This document shows positions 1 to 8,145 of a stretch of 44,436 nucleotides of DNA, piece after piece. The notes under the pieces were generated by a model. That model was not told where the DNA came from and did not search any database. It saw only the letters and a program-made list of their open reading frames with translations. Position 1 is the first letter of the stretch. Every line of letters begins with the position of its first letter. Source of the DNA: a virus; IMG/VR virus record IMGVR_UViG_3300005534_000439, positions 1 to 44,436 of that record; one strand, 5' to 3'. Both the position numbers and the translations under genes were made by a program.

Positions 1-495
1 CGATCCCGACCAGGTCAGCGAGGCAGCGAGCGCCGGCGCCGCATTGAAGGTGATGCGACCATAACCGTCGATCGTGTAGGCCGAGGTCGGCGTGCCGGCG
101 ATCGCAATGGTTGGTGTGCCGTTGATCAGGAAGATCGGCTCGACGAAGCTGCCGAACGATCGCACCAGCTGGAACGGGCCGGTGGTCGATCCGTCACCGG
201 TACCGAAGACCTGGTTGGAAATCGCATTGTCGTCGGGATCGGTATAGCCGAATAGCCCGACCGAGCCCTGCAGGGCATTGATGAATCCCTGCAGCGTCTG
301 CAATTCCTGGAACGCGGAAGCTACGCGCAGGATCGCCACGTCGATCTGCCAGGTATAGGTCGGATAGGTGAAGTTCGAAAACCGCGCGTTCTTGCCCGAC
401 AGCGACCGCGCCTTCGCCGCATCCCAGTTGATTTTTTTCGGGATCGGATATTTGGCCCCGATCAGCGCCGGAAAGACAGGACCAGTCCAGGCCAT
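1..495 (-). CDS. DUF2460 distal-tail (Dit-like) protein, cut by window edge
   Basis: The first 165 codons are visible and the C-terminus lies outside the window. The text FGTGDGSTTGPFQLV followed by LINGTP and LTWSG is the pattern of the DUF2460/TIGR02217 family. In the Rhodobacter gene transfer agent that family forms the distal tail ring joining tube to tail-tip hub. The ATG at 495 follows the tape-measure gene in the same late operon, as expected for this module. The next genes off the left edge should be the tail-tip hub, a cell-wall peptidase and the receptor-binding protein (inference from conserved gene order). Confidence 0.82.
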   Translation of the reverse strand, partial: MAWTGPVFPALIGAKYPIPKKINWDAAKARSLSGKNARFSNFTYPTYTWQIDVAILRVASAFQELQTLQGFINALQGSVGLFGYTDPDDNAISNQVFGTGDGSTTGPFQLVRSFGSFVEPIFLINGTPTIAIAGTPTSAYTIDGYGRITFNAAPALAASLTWSGS

Positions 496-510
496 TTATG
501 TCTCTCTCGG

Positions 511-2565
511 CTAGGCCGTGCTCGGGTTGAGATTGCGGTGGCTCTGCAGGACTCGCGCGAGCTGTGTCGCGTTCTCCTTGAAGAACCGCTGCACGCTAGC
601 TGCGTCCACGGCGTTTACGTTAAAGTGAATGTGAGTGTCTCCGCCTCCGCCTTGGTAAGGCGTCGCCACATTGGCCGGCACGATGGTCTCGCCGGCGTGA
701 ATGATGCCGAGCCCGCTGGAGAGCACCTTACCTCCTACTTCGAAAGCACCGATCCCGGAAATGCCGAGCGCTGTCGCTTGCGTGGTGCCGACCACCGCGG
801 CTGCGGCCGCTGGCGCGCCGGGACCGAGAAATGGCGCAAAATACGCCGCCTCGCCGGCATACATCTGCCCCATGCTGACGGTGATGGCTTTGGAGGCGCT
901 AGCAAACAACGCCGCCGGGTCGCCGAAAATTCCTGCAAGGTTGATGGCGAGCTTGTGAACCGCCAGCTCTTCCAGTTTTTCGATGATGACGATGATGAGA
1001 TCGGCGAACATCTTCTTCATCGCCTGGCTGAAGGTCTCGGTGCCGGCGAGTAATCCGCGCAGCTGCGAATTCCACGCGCTTTCGATCGGCTTCAGTGCGC
1101 TTTCCCACGCGGCAACATCGGCATGCAGCCCGGCGTCCTGGATCTGCTGGCGCTGGTTGACCGCCTTCTGGATGATCTGGGTCTTCTCGTCCTCGAGCCT
1201 CTGCAATTGTGCTGGCGACAGGCCTTGCGCCTTTTCAGCCTCGGCGATCGCGGCGAGCTCGGCCTTTTCGCGGCGATCCAATGCGGCGATCGTCAGCTGG
1301 GTCTTCTCGTCCTCGGTGATCTGATAGAGCGCAAAGGAATTTTTGATCTTCTCGACTTCGTTGGCATAGACGAGATCGGCTGCCTTGATCTGGCCCTGCG
1401 CGGCCTGGACGGCGGCTGCCGCGGCCTGCCCGAGCCCGATATTGATGCCGCCAGCGTTCTGCTTACCCTCAGTCGATCTTTGCTCTTGCGGCGCGCTGAT
1501 CGAAGCGATCGCCTTGTCGGTGATCGAGCGGAAACCTTCGACGATCGCCTCGAGCTGGTCTTTGCGCTGCTGAAGTTTGTCGTTGCCGAGCTCGGCGGTC
1601 TTGTCGATCTGCTTGTATTTCTCGCCAAGTGCTTCGTCGAGAACGTCACTTCCGTAGATATTGCTCTTGGCACTGCCGCTGAAGTCGAAAAAGCTGGAAA
1701 TACTCCTGATCTTGTCGATGAAGGAATCGATGAAGCCACTCACGTTAATGACGAACTCGCCGACGGTCTGGATGATCGAGACCGTGGCGCTCGCAATGGT
1801 TTTGACCGCGTTGATGATTGTCGCGGTATCGATGCTCTGCACCCAGTGCGTAAAACCTTCGATCGCGGCGTCGATCGCCGGCTTCAGCGTGGAAAAAACT
1901 CGCGCGCCCAGCGATGTCAGGCTCTGCTCGAGCAAGAGAAGCTTTTCATGGGTATTGGCCATGCCAGGCGCGCCGGCGGCGATGCCTTCCGAGGCCTTGG
2001 CCCATTCGCCGAGGAATTCCTGCAGCTTCTCCCTGCCCTCGAGCATGATCGGCAAGAGGTTCGATATCTGCCGGCCAAACGCCACCGTGACCGCATTCGT
2101 GAGGTTCAGCGACGGATTGAATTTCGAGACCGCATCCGAGATCCGCAAGAACCATTGATCGGTCGGCTGTCCTATTAGCTGGCCCGCTGACAAGCCCAGC
2201 ACGCGCAACGCTTGCGCGGCCGGGTTGATGGCGTCCCGGGTCGACTTCTGCACATTGGCCGAGGCGCGCTCGATCTCCTGTGTAAAGCCGGTCAGATCGG
2301 TGCCGGCCTTCGCGGCCAATCCTGAGAACGCCACCACCTGGCTGTTCGAAACACCTAACCGCGCGCCGATTTTCTCGGTGGTCTCGCCGAGATTGGCCAT
2401 CGATTCGACGAAGCTTTTCACGCCCTCGAGCGTAAAGGCGACACCAAAAACTTCCGCAAGCTTCGTGGCAGACTCGTGCAGTGAATCGATCGAGTCCCTG
2501 ACGCCGTCGACGCCTTTTTTCAGCGCATCGATGTTGGCGCCGAATGTGACCTGGACGTCGGCCAT
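511..2565 (-). CDS. Phage tail tape measure protein
   Basis: This 684-residue protein sets tail length and is packed inside the tail tube. The N-terminal 200 residues are helical with repeated KLAEVFG/VKSFVESMANLG-like heptads. A central region holds hydrophobic and coiled-coil stretches rich in Ala, Gln and Glu. The C-terminus ends in GGDTHIHFNVNAVDA, a His/Asn-rich beta segment common at the end of tape measures. It sits directly after the chaperone frameshift pair (12 bases to the stop at 2577), the standard siphovirus position. By the usual rule of about 0.15 nm per residue, a tail near 100 nm is expected (inference). Confidence 0.9.
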   Translation of the reverse strand: MADVQVTFGANIDALKKGVDGVRDSIDSLHESATKLAEVFGVAFTLEGVKSFVESMANLGETTEKIGARLGVSNSQVVAFSGLAAKAGTDLTGFTQEIERASANVQKSTRDAINPAAQALRVLGLSAGQLIGQPTDQWFLRISDAVSKFNPSLNLTNAVTVAFGRQISNLLPIMLEGREKLQEFLGEWAKASEGIAAGAPGMANTHEKLLLLEQSLTSLGARVFSTLKPAIDAAIEGFTHWVQSIDTATIINAVKTIASATVSIIQTVGEFVINVSGFIDSFIDKIRSISSFFDFSGSAKSNIYGSDVLDEALGEKYKQIDKTAELGNDKLQQRKDQLEAIVEGFRSITDKAIASISAPQEQRSTEGKQNAGGINIGLGQAAAAAVQAAQGQIKAADLVYANEVEKIKNSFALYQITEDEKTQLTIAALDRREKAELAAIAEAEKAQGLSPAQLQRLEDEKTQIIQKAVNQRQQIQDAGLHADVAAWESALKPIESAWNSQLRGLLAGTETFSQAMKKMFADLIIVIIEKLEELAVHKLAINLAGIFGDPAALFASASKAITVSMGQMYAGEAAYFAPFLGPGAPAAAAAVVGTTQATALGISGIGAFEVGGKVLSSGLGIIHAGETIVPANVATPYQGGGGDTHIHFNVNAVDAASVQRFFKENATQLARVLQSHRNLNPSTA

Positions 2566-2576
2566 CGTTCAAAAGC

Positions 2577-3214
2577 CTATCTGATGGTGCCGCCCGGGAA
2601 CATCGCCAACAGCTCGGCGAAATTCTTCGACGGCTTTTCCTTGGGCTTGATGCCCATGAAGGCGGCGATCATGCGCCGGAGCGGCGGACAGTCTTCCCAG
2701 GCCTCGAACAGGTCGTCGAGAAAATCGACGTCGAAATCGAGCACCTGGTCGCGGGTGAACGCACCGTCCAGATCGAGGATCAGGTTGGCGACGAGCCTTC
2801 GCCAGAAGAATTCGTCTGGCTCGTCGCTTTGGCTTCCCCCGCAGGATCCGCCGCGCTGGCCCTCCGGCTCATGCCCTGCTGAACGATGACAGGATAGGCT
2901 GCGAACAGCTCGTCGAACTCGATCGTCTCGTTCAAGAGATCCTCGCGGGTGACTGAGGGATAGAGCGCAGCCAGCGCGTACTTCGCCACATCGACCATCA
3001 CCAGATAATCGTCTTCCGACAGATCGACCATGGCGCCGGCGGCGAGCGCTTCCTTGGAGGGAAACTTCTCCGAGATCGCCTTGACCTTCGGCGCGAGCCG
3101 CGCGATCGCGATCCGCTCGCGCAGCCGCAATCGAGGAACAAGATAAGGATGGCCTGCCAGGGTGATGGTCGGCAGGCCTTCCGTCACGGCACCCTGTTTC
3201 AGTTCGAACGGCAT
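2577..3214 (-). CDS. Tail assembly chaperone long form (gpGT-like), probable -1 frameshift product
   Basis: Below the chaperone gene, a second minus-strand frame (codons one base back) stays open through 2850-2580 and encodes a protein-like C-terminal part: DEFFWRRLVANLILDLDG, then DCPPLRRMIAAFMGIKP, ending FPGGTIR at the stop 2577-2579. I find no ATG or GTG with a Shine-Dalgarno sequence to start it separately. The shift needed from the upstream frame is exactly -1, as in lambda G/GT. The long form is thought to recruit tape measure and tube subunits and is absent from virions. The shift site is inferred; the two open frames are seen directly. Confidence 0.68.
2780..3214 (-). CDS. Tail assembly chaperone short form (gpG-like)
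   Basis: This 144-residue protein lies between tail tube and tape measure, where siphoviruses encode the tape-measure chaperone. It starts MPFELKQGAV at the ATG 3214, preceded by AAGGGG at good spacing; an upstream TTG at 3232 is less likely. The centre is helical, with the motif VMVDVAKYALAALYPSVT. The C-terminus from about residue 125 is low-complexity (Ala, Ser, Gly), as expected where it overlaps the second frame. Family membership is inferred from position, size and the frameshift arrangement. Confidence 0.8.
   Translation of the reverse strand: MPFELKQGAVTEGLPTITLAGHPYLVPRLRLRERIAIARLAPKVKAISEKFPSKEALAAGAMVDLSEDDYLVMVDVAKYALAALYPSVTREDLLNETIEFDELFAAYPVIVQQGMSRRASAADPAGEAKATSQTNSSGEGSSPT
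2834..2842 (-). promoter_or_regulatory. Candidate -1 slippery site in tail chaperone gene
   Basis: On the coding strand the codons read GCG GGG GAA, giving the heptamer G GGG GAA. It lies inside the overlap of the two chaperone frames, 55-60 bases before the short-form stop. The P-site codon GGG can re-pair perfectly after a one-base backward slip. A-site GAA to GGA is imperfect, so this is the best candidate I found rather than a textbook site. Confidence 0.4.
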
Positions 3215-3244
3215 TGAGTCCCCTTGTACCAAATCGCCTCGCGA

Positions 3245-3994
3245 CTATTCCGTCATCCCGATGGTGCCGATGTTGTTGGAGGCGTCCGCGAACGCCTCCC
3301 AGTCGAACTCGGCGATCGAGAATTTTGCGTTGTTGAACGGCAGCGACAGTTTCGAGGATGCGCAGGCGTTGAGCTTCAGCACCAGGTCCTTGGTGACGCC
3401 GAAATAGGTGAAGCTCTCCTTCAGCGCCAGCTCGAACACCGGCACCGGGCCCATCAGCTGGTTGGCCAGCGCGATCTTGTTGCCGCTGGCGAGCGTATAT
3501 TGATAGTAGACCAGCAGCGGCGTGTTCTCATCGCCAGCCGCAATGGTGTAGGTGCCTACGCCGACTGCGCCTGGAATATATTGCCCAGTCGCAGGGCCCG
3601 AAGCGACCGGCGTCAGCTGCACGCCGGTATTGGCGTAGAAGACGCCGAAATCCTCGGTGAAGGTCGCGCCGTTGGCCACGGTGAACGTGGTGGTCGCCGT
3701 GTTTGCCGCCTCGCCAGTCGTCATCTCGAGCGTGGAGCTCGCGGTCAGCGTCTGGCCCAGGAAAAGGTTGTTGAGCTGGGTCGACTGCAGGCGGGCGAAC
3801 TTGGCCTTGCCGGAGATCTTGAACTCGCCGCCGCCGATCGCGACCGCCATGTTGTACTGCCCGAGCAGCCGCTCCAGCTTACGATCGAAATCGACCGTGA
3901 TGTCCTGCAGCGTGCCGAGCAGCGCCGGCGGCGTGTTGGTGACGTCGGTGCGCTTGCCGATCAGTGTGCCGCTGCCGAAAACAAATTGCGTCAT
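3245..3994 (-). CDS. Major tail tube protein
   Basis: This 249-residue, beta-rich protein begins MTQFVFGSGTLIGKRTD and carries the tube-protein pattern of an early ALLGTLQDITVDF strand followed by KLERLLGQYNMAVAIGGGEFKISGKAKFA. It should polymerise as stacked rings forming the tail tube. It lies between the tail-terminator genes and the chaperone pair, the standard order. The middle (about residues 95-170) is Thr/Ala/Gly-rich and could be a surface-exposed loop domain. Recognition rests on position plus sequence style; no single diagnostic motif is visible. Confidence 0.8.
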   Translation of the reverse strand: MTQFVFGSGTLIGKRTDVTNTPPALLGTLQDITVDFDRKLERLLGQYNMAVAIGGGEFKISGKAKFARLQSTQLNNLFLGQTLTASSTLEMTTGEAANTATTTFTVANGATFTEDFGVFYANTGVQLTPVASGPATGQYIPGAVGVGTYTIAAGDENTPLLVYYQYTLASGNKIALANQLMGPVPVFELALKESFTYFGVTKDLVLKLNACASSKLSLPFNNAKFSIAEFDWEAFADASNNIGTIGMTE

Positions 3995-3996
3995 CT

Positions 3997-4209
3997 CTAA
4001 GGCTCCCGTTCAAGCCGCTCTTTAAGCTCGTCAACCGCGCGGCGCACATGGTTGAAAGCCTCGGTATGGCGCATCGCTGGATGGCCGTGGAAATGTTCGG
4101 TGAACCACGCCTCGATCAGCATCGAGCGGCGAGACGGCGCCGATCGGCGAGATGGCGCTGGCCGCGCTTCGGCGAAATCTTCTTTGTCGATCATGGGCGC
4201 CTCGTTCAC
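3997..4209 (-). CDS. Small conserved phage protein, tail region
   Basis: This 70-residue reading frame is joined to its neighbours: its ATG at 4209 overlaps the stop of the tail-terminator gene by ATGA, and its stop is two bases from the tail-tube start. The N-terminal 30 residues are Arg/Ser/Ala-rich and low-complexity. The rest (EAWFTEHFHGHPAMRHTEAF, then VRRAVDELKERLE) looks like a helical mini-domain. An internal ATG at 4194 is an alternative start. I do not recognise a family. Tight coupling suggests a real gene serving tail assembly. Confidence 0.6.
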   Translation of the reverse strand: MNEAPMIDKEDFAEARPAPSRRSAPSRRSMLIEAWFTEHFHGHPAMRHTEAFNHVRRAVDELKERLEREP

Positions 4210-4670
4210 GGATATTGATTCAGCACGACGCGGATCGGCACCAGCACCATGCCCTTGCCCTGGACGTCACCGGGCGCAATATCGACATCGCCCTCGATCC
4301 GGCAGTCATAGACGATGCCGCCGAGCGTCTGGCGCGCGCCATTCATGACCTGGTCGGATGGCGATGGCGCAAGCGCCGTATCGATCGCATCGAGCAGATC
4401 GTCGATCACATCCGCCGGCACCTGGGTGGGATCGGTGGTGCCGACATCGGTGTAGATCAGCGCCAAAAAGTGCAGGTCCCTGACCGGCGGCACACCATTG
4501 GCGCCGCTCTCGTAAGTGTAGACCTCGCGCGGCTTGAGCAGGAACAGGCCTGGCGCGCCAATGCTTGCTGCCTGCTCCGGCTTGCTGTCGCGGCGACCAC
4601 TGGCGGTGAACGCGCCGCCGGCGGTCAATTTCGTCAATAGCGCGGCCGCAATCGTCTTGCGCGCGGTCAT
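4206..4670 (-). CDS. Tail terminator / minor tail protein U-like
   Basis: This 154-residue protein sits between the gp10-type protein and the tail tube, the place of the tail terminator (lambda gpU, DUF3168-like) that caps the tube and joins it to the head. Visible features are an N-terminal helix (KTIAAALLTKL), a VYTYESG strand, LHFLALIYTDVG, a helix VPADVIDDLLDAIDTALAP, and a C-terminal beta pair ending MVLVPIRVVLNQYP. This alpha-beta pattern suits the family. It overlaps the upstream gene by ATGA (4667-4670). Confidence 0.68.
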   Translation of the reverse strand: MTARKTIAAALLTKLTAGGAFTASGRRDSKPEQAASIGAPGLFLLKPREVYTYESGANGVPPVRDLHFLALIYTDVGTTDPTQVPADVIDDLLDAIDTALAPSPSDQVMNGARQTLGGIVYDCRIEGDVDIAPGDVQGKGMVLVPIRVVLNQYP

Positions 4671-5146
4671 GCGGAGGCAGCCCCAGCGTGACCAGCCTCG
4701 ATCAGGTCAGCCTCGATCGAACCGCGCATCTGATCAAACGCGGTGTGCACGACCATTTTGGGATCGATCTTGCCGCCGGGACTATGTACGCGGGCGGCAA
4801 ACATCTTGCCGGATGCCATCTGCATCAAAAGCGCCTGCTTGTTCTTTGGCAGAATGTCGTGAGCCGGGATATTGGCGCCACCCTCGAGGATATGGGCGAG
4901 CGGGCTTTTCGAGCCGACGGTGGCCTGGACCTTGTTGGGCCGCTGCCGCACGCTCGCCTTGAAACTCTTTCGGAACTTGCCGGTCCTGACCTGCACTAGG
5001 TCGCCACCGGCGAGCGATTGCATCCGCCCCAATAGATCGCCGGCGTCGATCGTGACTGCCAGCACAAGCGCGTCGTGGACCGCGGGCTCGAGCCGGCCGA
5101 GCCGATAGTCGAGCCTGGTGCGATCGATGACGACTTCGCCGGCCAT
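4667..5146 (-). CDS. HK97 gp10-family tail completion protein
   Basis: This 159-residue protein shows the HK97-gp10 signature: VRTGKFRKSFKASVRQR, then GSKSPLAHILEGGANIPAHD and ILPKNKQALLMQMASG, ending in a helical tail. The family joins the completed tail to the head-tail connector. The gene overlaps the terminator-like gene by 4 bases. Upstream of its start, instead of a normal gene junction, lies a 46-base palindromic repeat (5155-5200). Confidence 0.85.
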   Translation of the reverse strand: MAGEVVIDRTRLDYRLGRLEPAVHDALVLAVTIDAGDLLGRMQSLAGGDLVQVRTGKFRKSFKASVRQRPNKVQATVGSKSPLAHILEGGANIPAHDILPKNKQALLMQMASGKMFAARVHSPGGKIDPKMVVHTAFDQMRGSIEADLIEAGHAGAASA

Positions 5147-5154
5147 TGTTTTCC

Positions 5155-5200
5155 TTTGCGCCGTTCGCTAACGGCTCGCTAGGCGCTCGCCTGCTCGGGC
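5155..5200. repeat. Interspersed palindromic repeat, copy A (intergenic)
   Basis: The 5' part is a hairpin, GCCGTT-CGCT-AACGGC, within a 25-base stretch identical to 22801-22825. The 3' part CCTGCTCGGGC is also identical to the end of copy B (22841-22851). A degenerate third copy lies at 23371. Copy A fills the gap between the gp10-like gene and the downstream-numbered connector gene. It looks like a short dispersed REP-type element. Confidence 0.75.
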
Positions 5201-5201
5201 A

Positions 5202-5609
5202 CTACGCGATCCCCGCCGCCTTCAGCTCGATCGCACCTGCAGCGGCGCGCTTATAGGCATCGACGTCGACGACGTTGAGCTCGTCGCCGGTTGCGTTGAT
5301 CACCACGCGATCGTTCTTGCGAACCGGCAGCGGAAACGACGCCGCTTGCAGATCGCTGGTCATCACGATCACCAGGCGATCGCCTTGTGTCAGCCCGCCG
5401 ACCTCGCTCGACGAATAGCCTTCGCGGCTCGCCGACGGACGGTCCGGCTGATAGTCCCGCACGATCGCCATCACGCTTGCGGTCACCGTGGTCACCGGAC
5501 CAGGCGCAAAGCCGGTCTCGCGCTTGATCGTGACCGAGACCGCAACGCCCATCCGCGCAAAGGCGCGGGTATAGGCCGCGACGATCGCGGGATCGGTCGG
5601 ATCGGCCAT
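5202..5609 (-). CDS. Putative head-tail adaptor / head closure protein
   Basis: This 135-residue protein follows the fibre-adaptor gene (stop 5610 adjacent to the ATG at 5609). The N-terminus PAIVAAYTRAFARMGVAVSV is followed by a beta-barrel-like run: TVTASVMAIVRDYQ, GDRLVIVMTSDL, VRKNDRVVIN. It ends with GDELNVVDVDAYKRAAAGAI. The size and the late GDELNVVDVD strand fit head-completion/stopper proteins that seal the portal channel. Assignment rests mainly on position before the gp10-like gene. Confidence 0.58.
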   Translation of the reverse strand: MADPTDPAIVAAYTRAFARMGVAVSVTIKRETGFAPGPVTTVTASVMAIVRDYQPDRPSASREGYSSSEVGGLTQGDRLVIVMTSDLQAASFPLPVRKNDRVVINATGDELNVVDVDAYKRAAAGAIELKAAGIA

Positions 5610-5891
5610 CTACTTCGTCACCATCGCCAGATTGACGCTCTGCTCCATGACGCGGCCGCCGGCGGTGGTGATCTTGTTGTTGAGCGTGTTGAGCACGCCC
5701 AAGGTGCCGCCATTGAGCCAGACTTTGGTTTCGGTCGACGAAAAGCTCGTGCTCTCGATGGTCACGCTGCCGGCGACGATGGTCCAGGTCGAGGTCGCAA
5801 TGGTGTCGCCGGCGAGCCGCAAGCTCCAGTCGATGTCATAATCGAGCGGACTCTCGTTCGGATCGCGCGACGGCCATTGCAGGAAAGCCAT
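5610..5891 (-). CDS. Phage fibre-tail adaptor-like small protein
   Basis: This 93-residue protein opens with FLQWPSRDPNESPLDYDID, followed by WSLRLAGDTIATSTWTIV. The pattern of a DPxE..LDYxIDW opening, DTI and STW matches small phage proteins annotated as fibre-tail adaptors. The rest predicts a single beta-sandwich (VTIESTSFSSTETKVWLNG) with a helical end. Its direct neighbour is the repetitive fibre-like protein, which supports a linking role. The role is from family naming and is not shown here. Confidence 0.55.
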   Translation of the reverse strand: MAFLQWPSRDPNESPLDYDIDWSLRLAGDTIATSTWTIVAGSVTIESTSFSSTETKVWLNGGTLGVLNTLNNKITTAGGRVMEQSVNLAMVTK

Positions 5892-5893
5892 TG

Positions 5894-6781
5894 TCAGCCA
5901 CCATCGACGGAAGGGGTCACCTTGCGGTTTTCCGCCGCGACCTGGACCGAACGGTTTTCGGGCAGCACATCGGCCACGCGCGGCGACTTCAAAAAGACGT
6001 TCTGGATGATCTCGATCAGGCTGCCGACGAACGACCAGAATTTGCTCGTCACCTCGATCGGGATTGGTGCATTGCCGCTGACCGCGATGCCGCCCTGCAC
6101 TTCCAGATTCGTCACCGTGTCGCTTTGTGCCTTGGCGAGGCTGTCGATCGGCACTGACGAATTCGCCGATGCCGAGGCGGTGTCTTCGATCTGCGCCGCG
6201 CGATCGGCACGCACGGAAGTGCCGGTTTCGAGGTTGGCGATCGCATCCGCTCGCGCGGCCGCAGTGATCTCGAGCTGCGAAGCCGCGTTGCCGGTGACGC
6301 CGATCGCGCCGGCGAATTCGACCGGCGCGGCGGTATCGGCCTGGTTGCGGGCGAGGAATTCGGTTTGAGAAGCACTTTGCGCGGCGGCTCCGGCGAGAAT
6401 CTCGTCGGCGGACACCGTGTCGGCCCGCGCGGCAGAAATATCCTCCAGCGTCGCGGCCTGGTCGAAACTGAGCTTGGCGATGTCTTCGATTGCGACGCCT
6501 GCCTGCGGCGCGACGCCGGAGAGGATCTCGGCTTGGGAGACAGCATCCGACCTTGCCGCCGACAAAGTATCGATCGATATGGCGCTCTCAGTGCGAACGC
6601 CAGCGAGCGATTCGATGGGTGCGGTACGATCCGCGGTCAGGCCGGACAGATAATCGACAAGCGCAACCGCTTCGCTGCGAATGCTCGCGACGAATTCCAC
6701 CGCGCCGCCAAAATCGGCGGTGACCGATGTTCCGCTGCCGCCCGACGGCAGTTCCTCGATCAGGCCATAGTAATAATACAC
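5894..6781 (-). CDS. Repetitive fibre-like virion protein
   Basis: This 295-residue protein starts MYYYYGLIEELPSGG. Residues from about 28 to 225 are built from degenerate repeats of roughly 15-20 residues of the form (P/I)IExLAGxRxDxAx, for example APIESLAGVRTES, SIDTLSAARSDAVS and TLEDISAARADTVS. The last 60 residues differ: a hydrophobic segment FWSFVGSLIEIIQNVFL, then a tandem PENRSVQV/AENRKVTP strand motif seen in several phage virion proteins. The fold is unknown; a fibrous beta-solenoid or long helical rod are both possible. It lies in the connector block, so a decoration or side-fibre role is likely (inference). Confidence 0.6.
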   Translation of the reverse strand: MYYYYGLIEELPSGGSGTSVTADFGGAVEFVASIRSEAVALVDYLSGLTADRTAPIESLAGVRTESAISIDTLSAARSDAVSQAEILSGVAPQAGVAIEDIAKLSFDQAATLEDISAARADTVSADEILAGAAAQSASQTEFLARNQADTAAPVEFAGAIGVTGNAASQLEITAAARADAIANLETGTSVRADRAAQIEDTASASANSSVPIDSLAKAQSDTVTNLEVQGGIAVSGNAPIPIEVTSKFWSFVGSLIEIIQNVFLKSPRVADVLPENRSVQVAAENRKVTPSVDGG

Positions 6782-6784
6782 GGC

Positions 6785-7345
6785 CTATATCCTTCGCACG
6801 CTCCAGGGGAAAACACGGCCGGTACCGGCGAGCTGCTTCAGCGTGAACTTGGCCTGCGTCGTCACGGCGATCGGCGGCGACACCTTGGCATTGTTGATCT
6901 GGGCGTGCTGATAGGTGCCCTTCCACATCTGCGCATAATTCGTGCCATCGACCATGTCATAGCACCGCAGTTCGACAAGGTCGCCAAGCGCCATGTTCTT
7001 GGCATCGGCGCTGAACGCGTATGTCGCCGACGTCGTCGGCTCATCCAGCACATGCTCGATGGTCGCAGTATGCGTGCCGCTGCCGGCGCTCGAGGTGTTG
7101 ATCGCGGAACCGCCCTTGGTCGCCGAGACCTCGAATTGCGAGCCGGAAAGACCGGCCGAGATGATGAAATAGGTCACGCCTAGCGACAGCCCGGTCGGTA
7201 ATGTTCCCGTGGTGGAAAACGTCACCATGTCGTTGGCGGACGCCGTATTGGTCATCGAGATGACCGCCGGCGACGCATTCGAAATCGTGCAGGTGCCCGC
7301 AACCGTCGCGGTCTTCGACCCGGAAGAATCGACGGTCCAGGTCAT
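6785..7345 (-). CDS. Virion protein with FCCH-like beta domain
   Basis: This 186-residue protein begins MTWTVDSSG. About residues 25-100 read NDMVTFSTTGTLPTGLSLG, then TYFIISAG, FEVSATKGGSAINTSSAGSG and THTATIEH. This repeated strand pattern is common in phage virion proteins flagged as E1-FCCH-like domains. The C-terminal half (ALGDLVELRCYDMVDG, then QMWKGTYQHAQ) is a separate beta domain. It overlaps the next gene's stop by 4 bases. It is probably a capsid- or tail-surface protein; its exact position in the particle is unknown. Confidence 0.6.
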   Translation of the reverse strand: MTWTVDSSGSKTATVAGTCTISNASPAVISMTNTASANDMVTFSTTGTLPTGLSLGVTYFIISAGLSGSQFEVSATKGGSAINTSSAGSGTHTATIEHVLDEPTTSATYAFSADAKNMALGDLVELRCYDMVDGTNYAQMWKGTYQHAQINNAKVSPPIAVTTQAKFTLKQLAGTGRVFPWSVRRI

Positions 7346-8142
7346 TTGTAAACCCCGTAAACAGTGACCCCAAAACTCTGCGCGCCGGTGATGTCCTGGG
7401 CTCGTGCCGCGACCCTGGCGCCGGCCGGAATCGGAATCGCATAGAATTTTGAAACAGGAGAACCCTGCGTGGTGAGCGTGAAAATCCAGTCGGGCACGAT
7501 GATCTGTTCGCTGCCGGCAGCGCCGATCGCAATATCAAGAATGCCGTGAACCCCTAGCGCGGCATCGAGCCCGTCGATCGCAACACAGAAGCCGAGATAA
7601 TCCCGCGCCGCACTGGCAACGAGCTGGGAATATGACCCCTTTGTATTGGCCGCGCCTGTGGTGACCGACGTGCCGTGGCATGTTCCGGCGACGAAGCCGA
7701 CCGCATCAACGCCGGCGCCGCCTTCCATGTTGGTGAAGCCGGCATCGAAAAGCTCAAGTCCGATATGCCCGGAATTTCCACTTCCGCCACCAAGCTCGCG
7801 CACCGATATCCGGGTCCCGGCCGGGATGCTGACGGGCAATTCATAGGCATTGTAATTGTTGCCGTTGCCGCCATACCCCATCAGTTTATTGACGATCGGG
7901 GTCTCGTTTCCAGCCGCGCCGATGCCGATGTCGTAGACCGAATTGAAATTCGATACGACCTGGTCGGAGACCATCGCCACGATATAGGCAACGTCAAAAG
8001 ACGTCGCAGCAATCATCTGCGTCCAGGCGCCAAAGTTGTTCGCCGTGCCTCCCGTCACCGCCAAGGCGGAGCTTGAGGAAGACACAATCCCGGCAGACGA
8101 GCCGTTACAAATCTCCGGCCCTATCGGAAATCCGCCCGGCAT
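7342..8142 (-). CDS. Virion structural protein with internal duplication
   Basis: This 266-residue, Gly/Ala-rich beta protein contains two matching halves. The first has VYDIGIGAAGNETPIV, then LPVSIPAGTRISVRE and GLELFDAGF. The second has ILDIAIGAAGSEQIIV, then AIPIPAGARVAARAQ and GVTVYGVYK. Each half therefore repeats a strand-IGAAG-strand-IPAG-R-strand unit, suggesting two copies of a jelly-roll-like domain. No enzyme motif is seen. The gene is coupled to its neighbour by a 4-base overlap. A role as a decoration or collar protein is inferred from context. Confidence 0.6.
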   Translation of the reverse strand: MPGGFPIGPEICNGSSAGIVSSSSSALAVTGGTANNFGAWTQMIAATSFDVAYIVAMVSDQVVSNFNSVYDIGIGAAGNETPIVNKLMGYGGNGNNYNAYELPVSIPAGTRISVRELGGGSGNSGHIGLELFDAGFTNMEGGAGVDAVGFVAGTCHGTSVTTGAANTKGSYSQLVASAARDYLGFCVAIDGLDAALGVHGILDIAIGAAGSEQIIVPDWIFTLTTQGSPVSKFYAIPIPAGARVAARAQDITGAQSFGVTVYGVYK

Positions 8143-8145
8143 CGC

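Noticed and set aside
538-2178. Long plus-strand frames opposite the tape measure gene
   Set aside because: They are Arg/Asp/Leu-rich antisense shadows typical of GC-rich DNA; the minus-strand gene is well supported.
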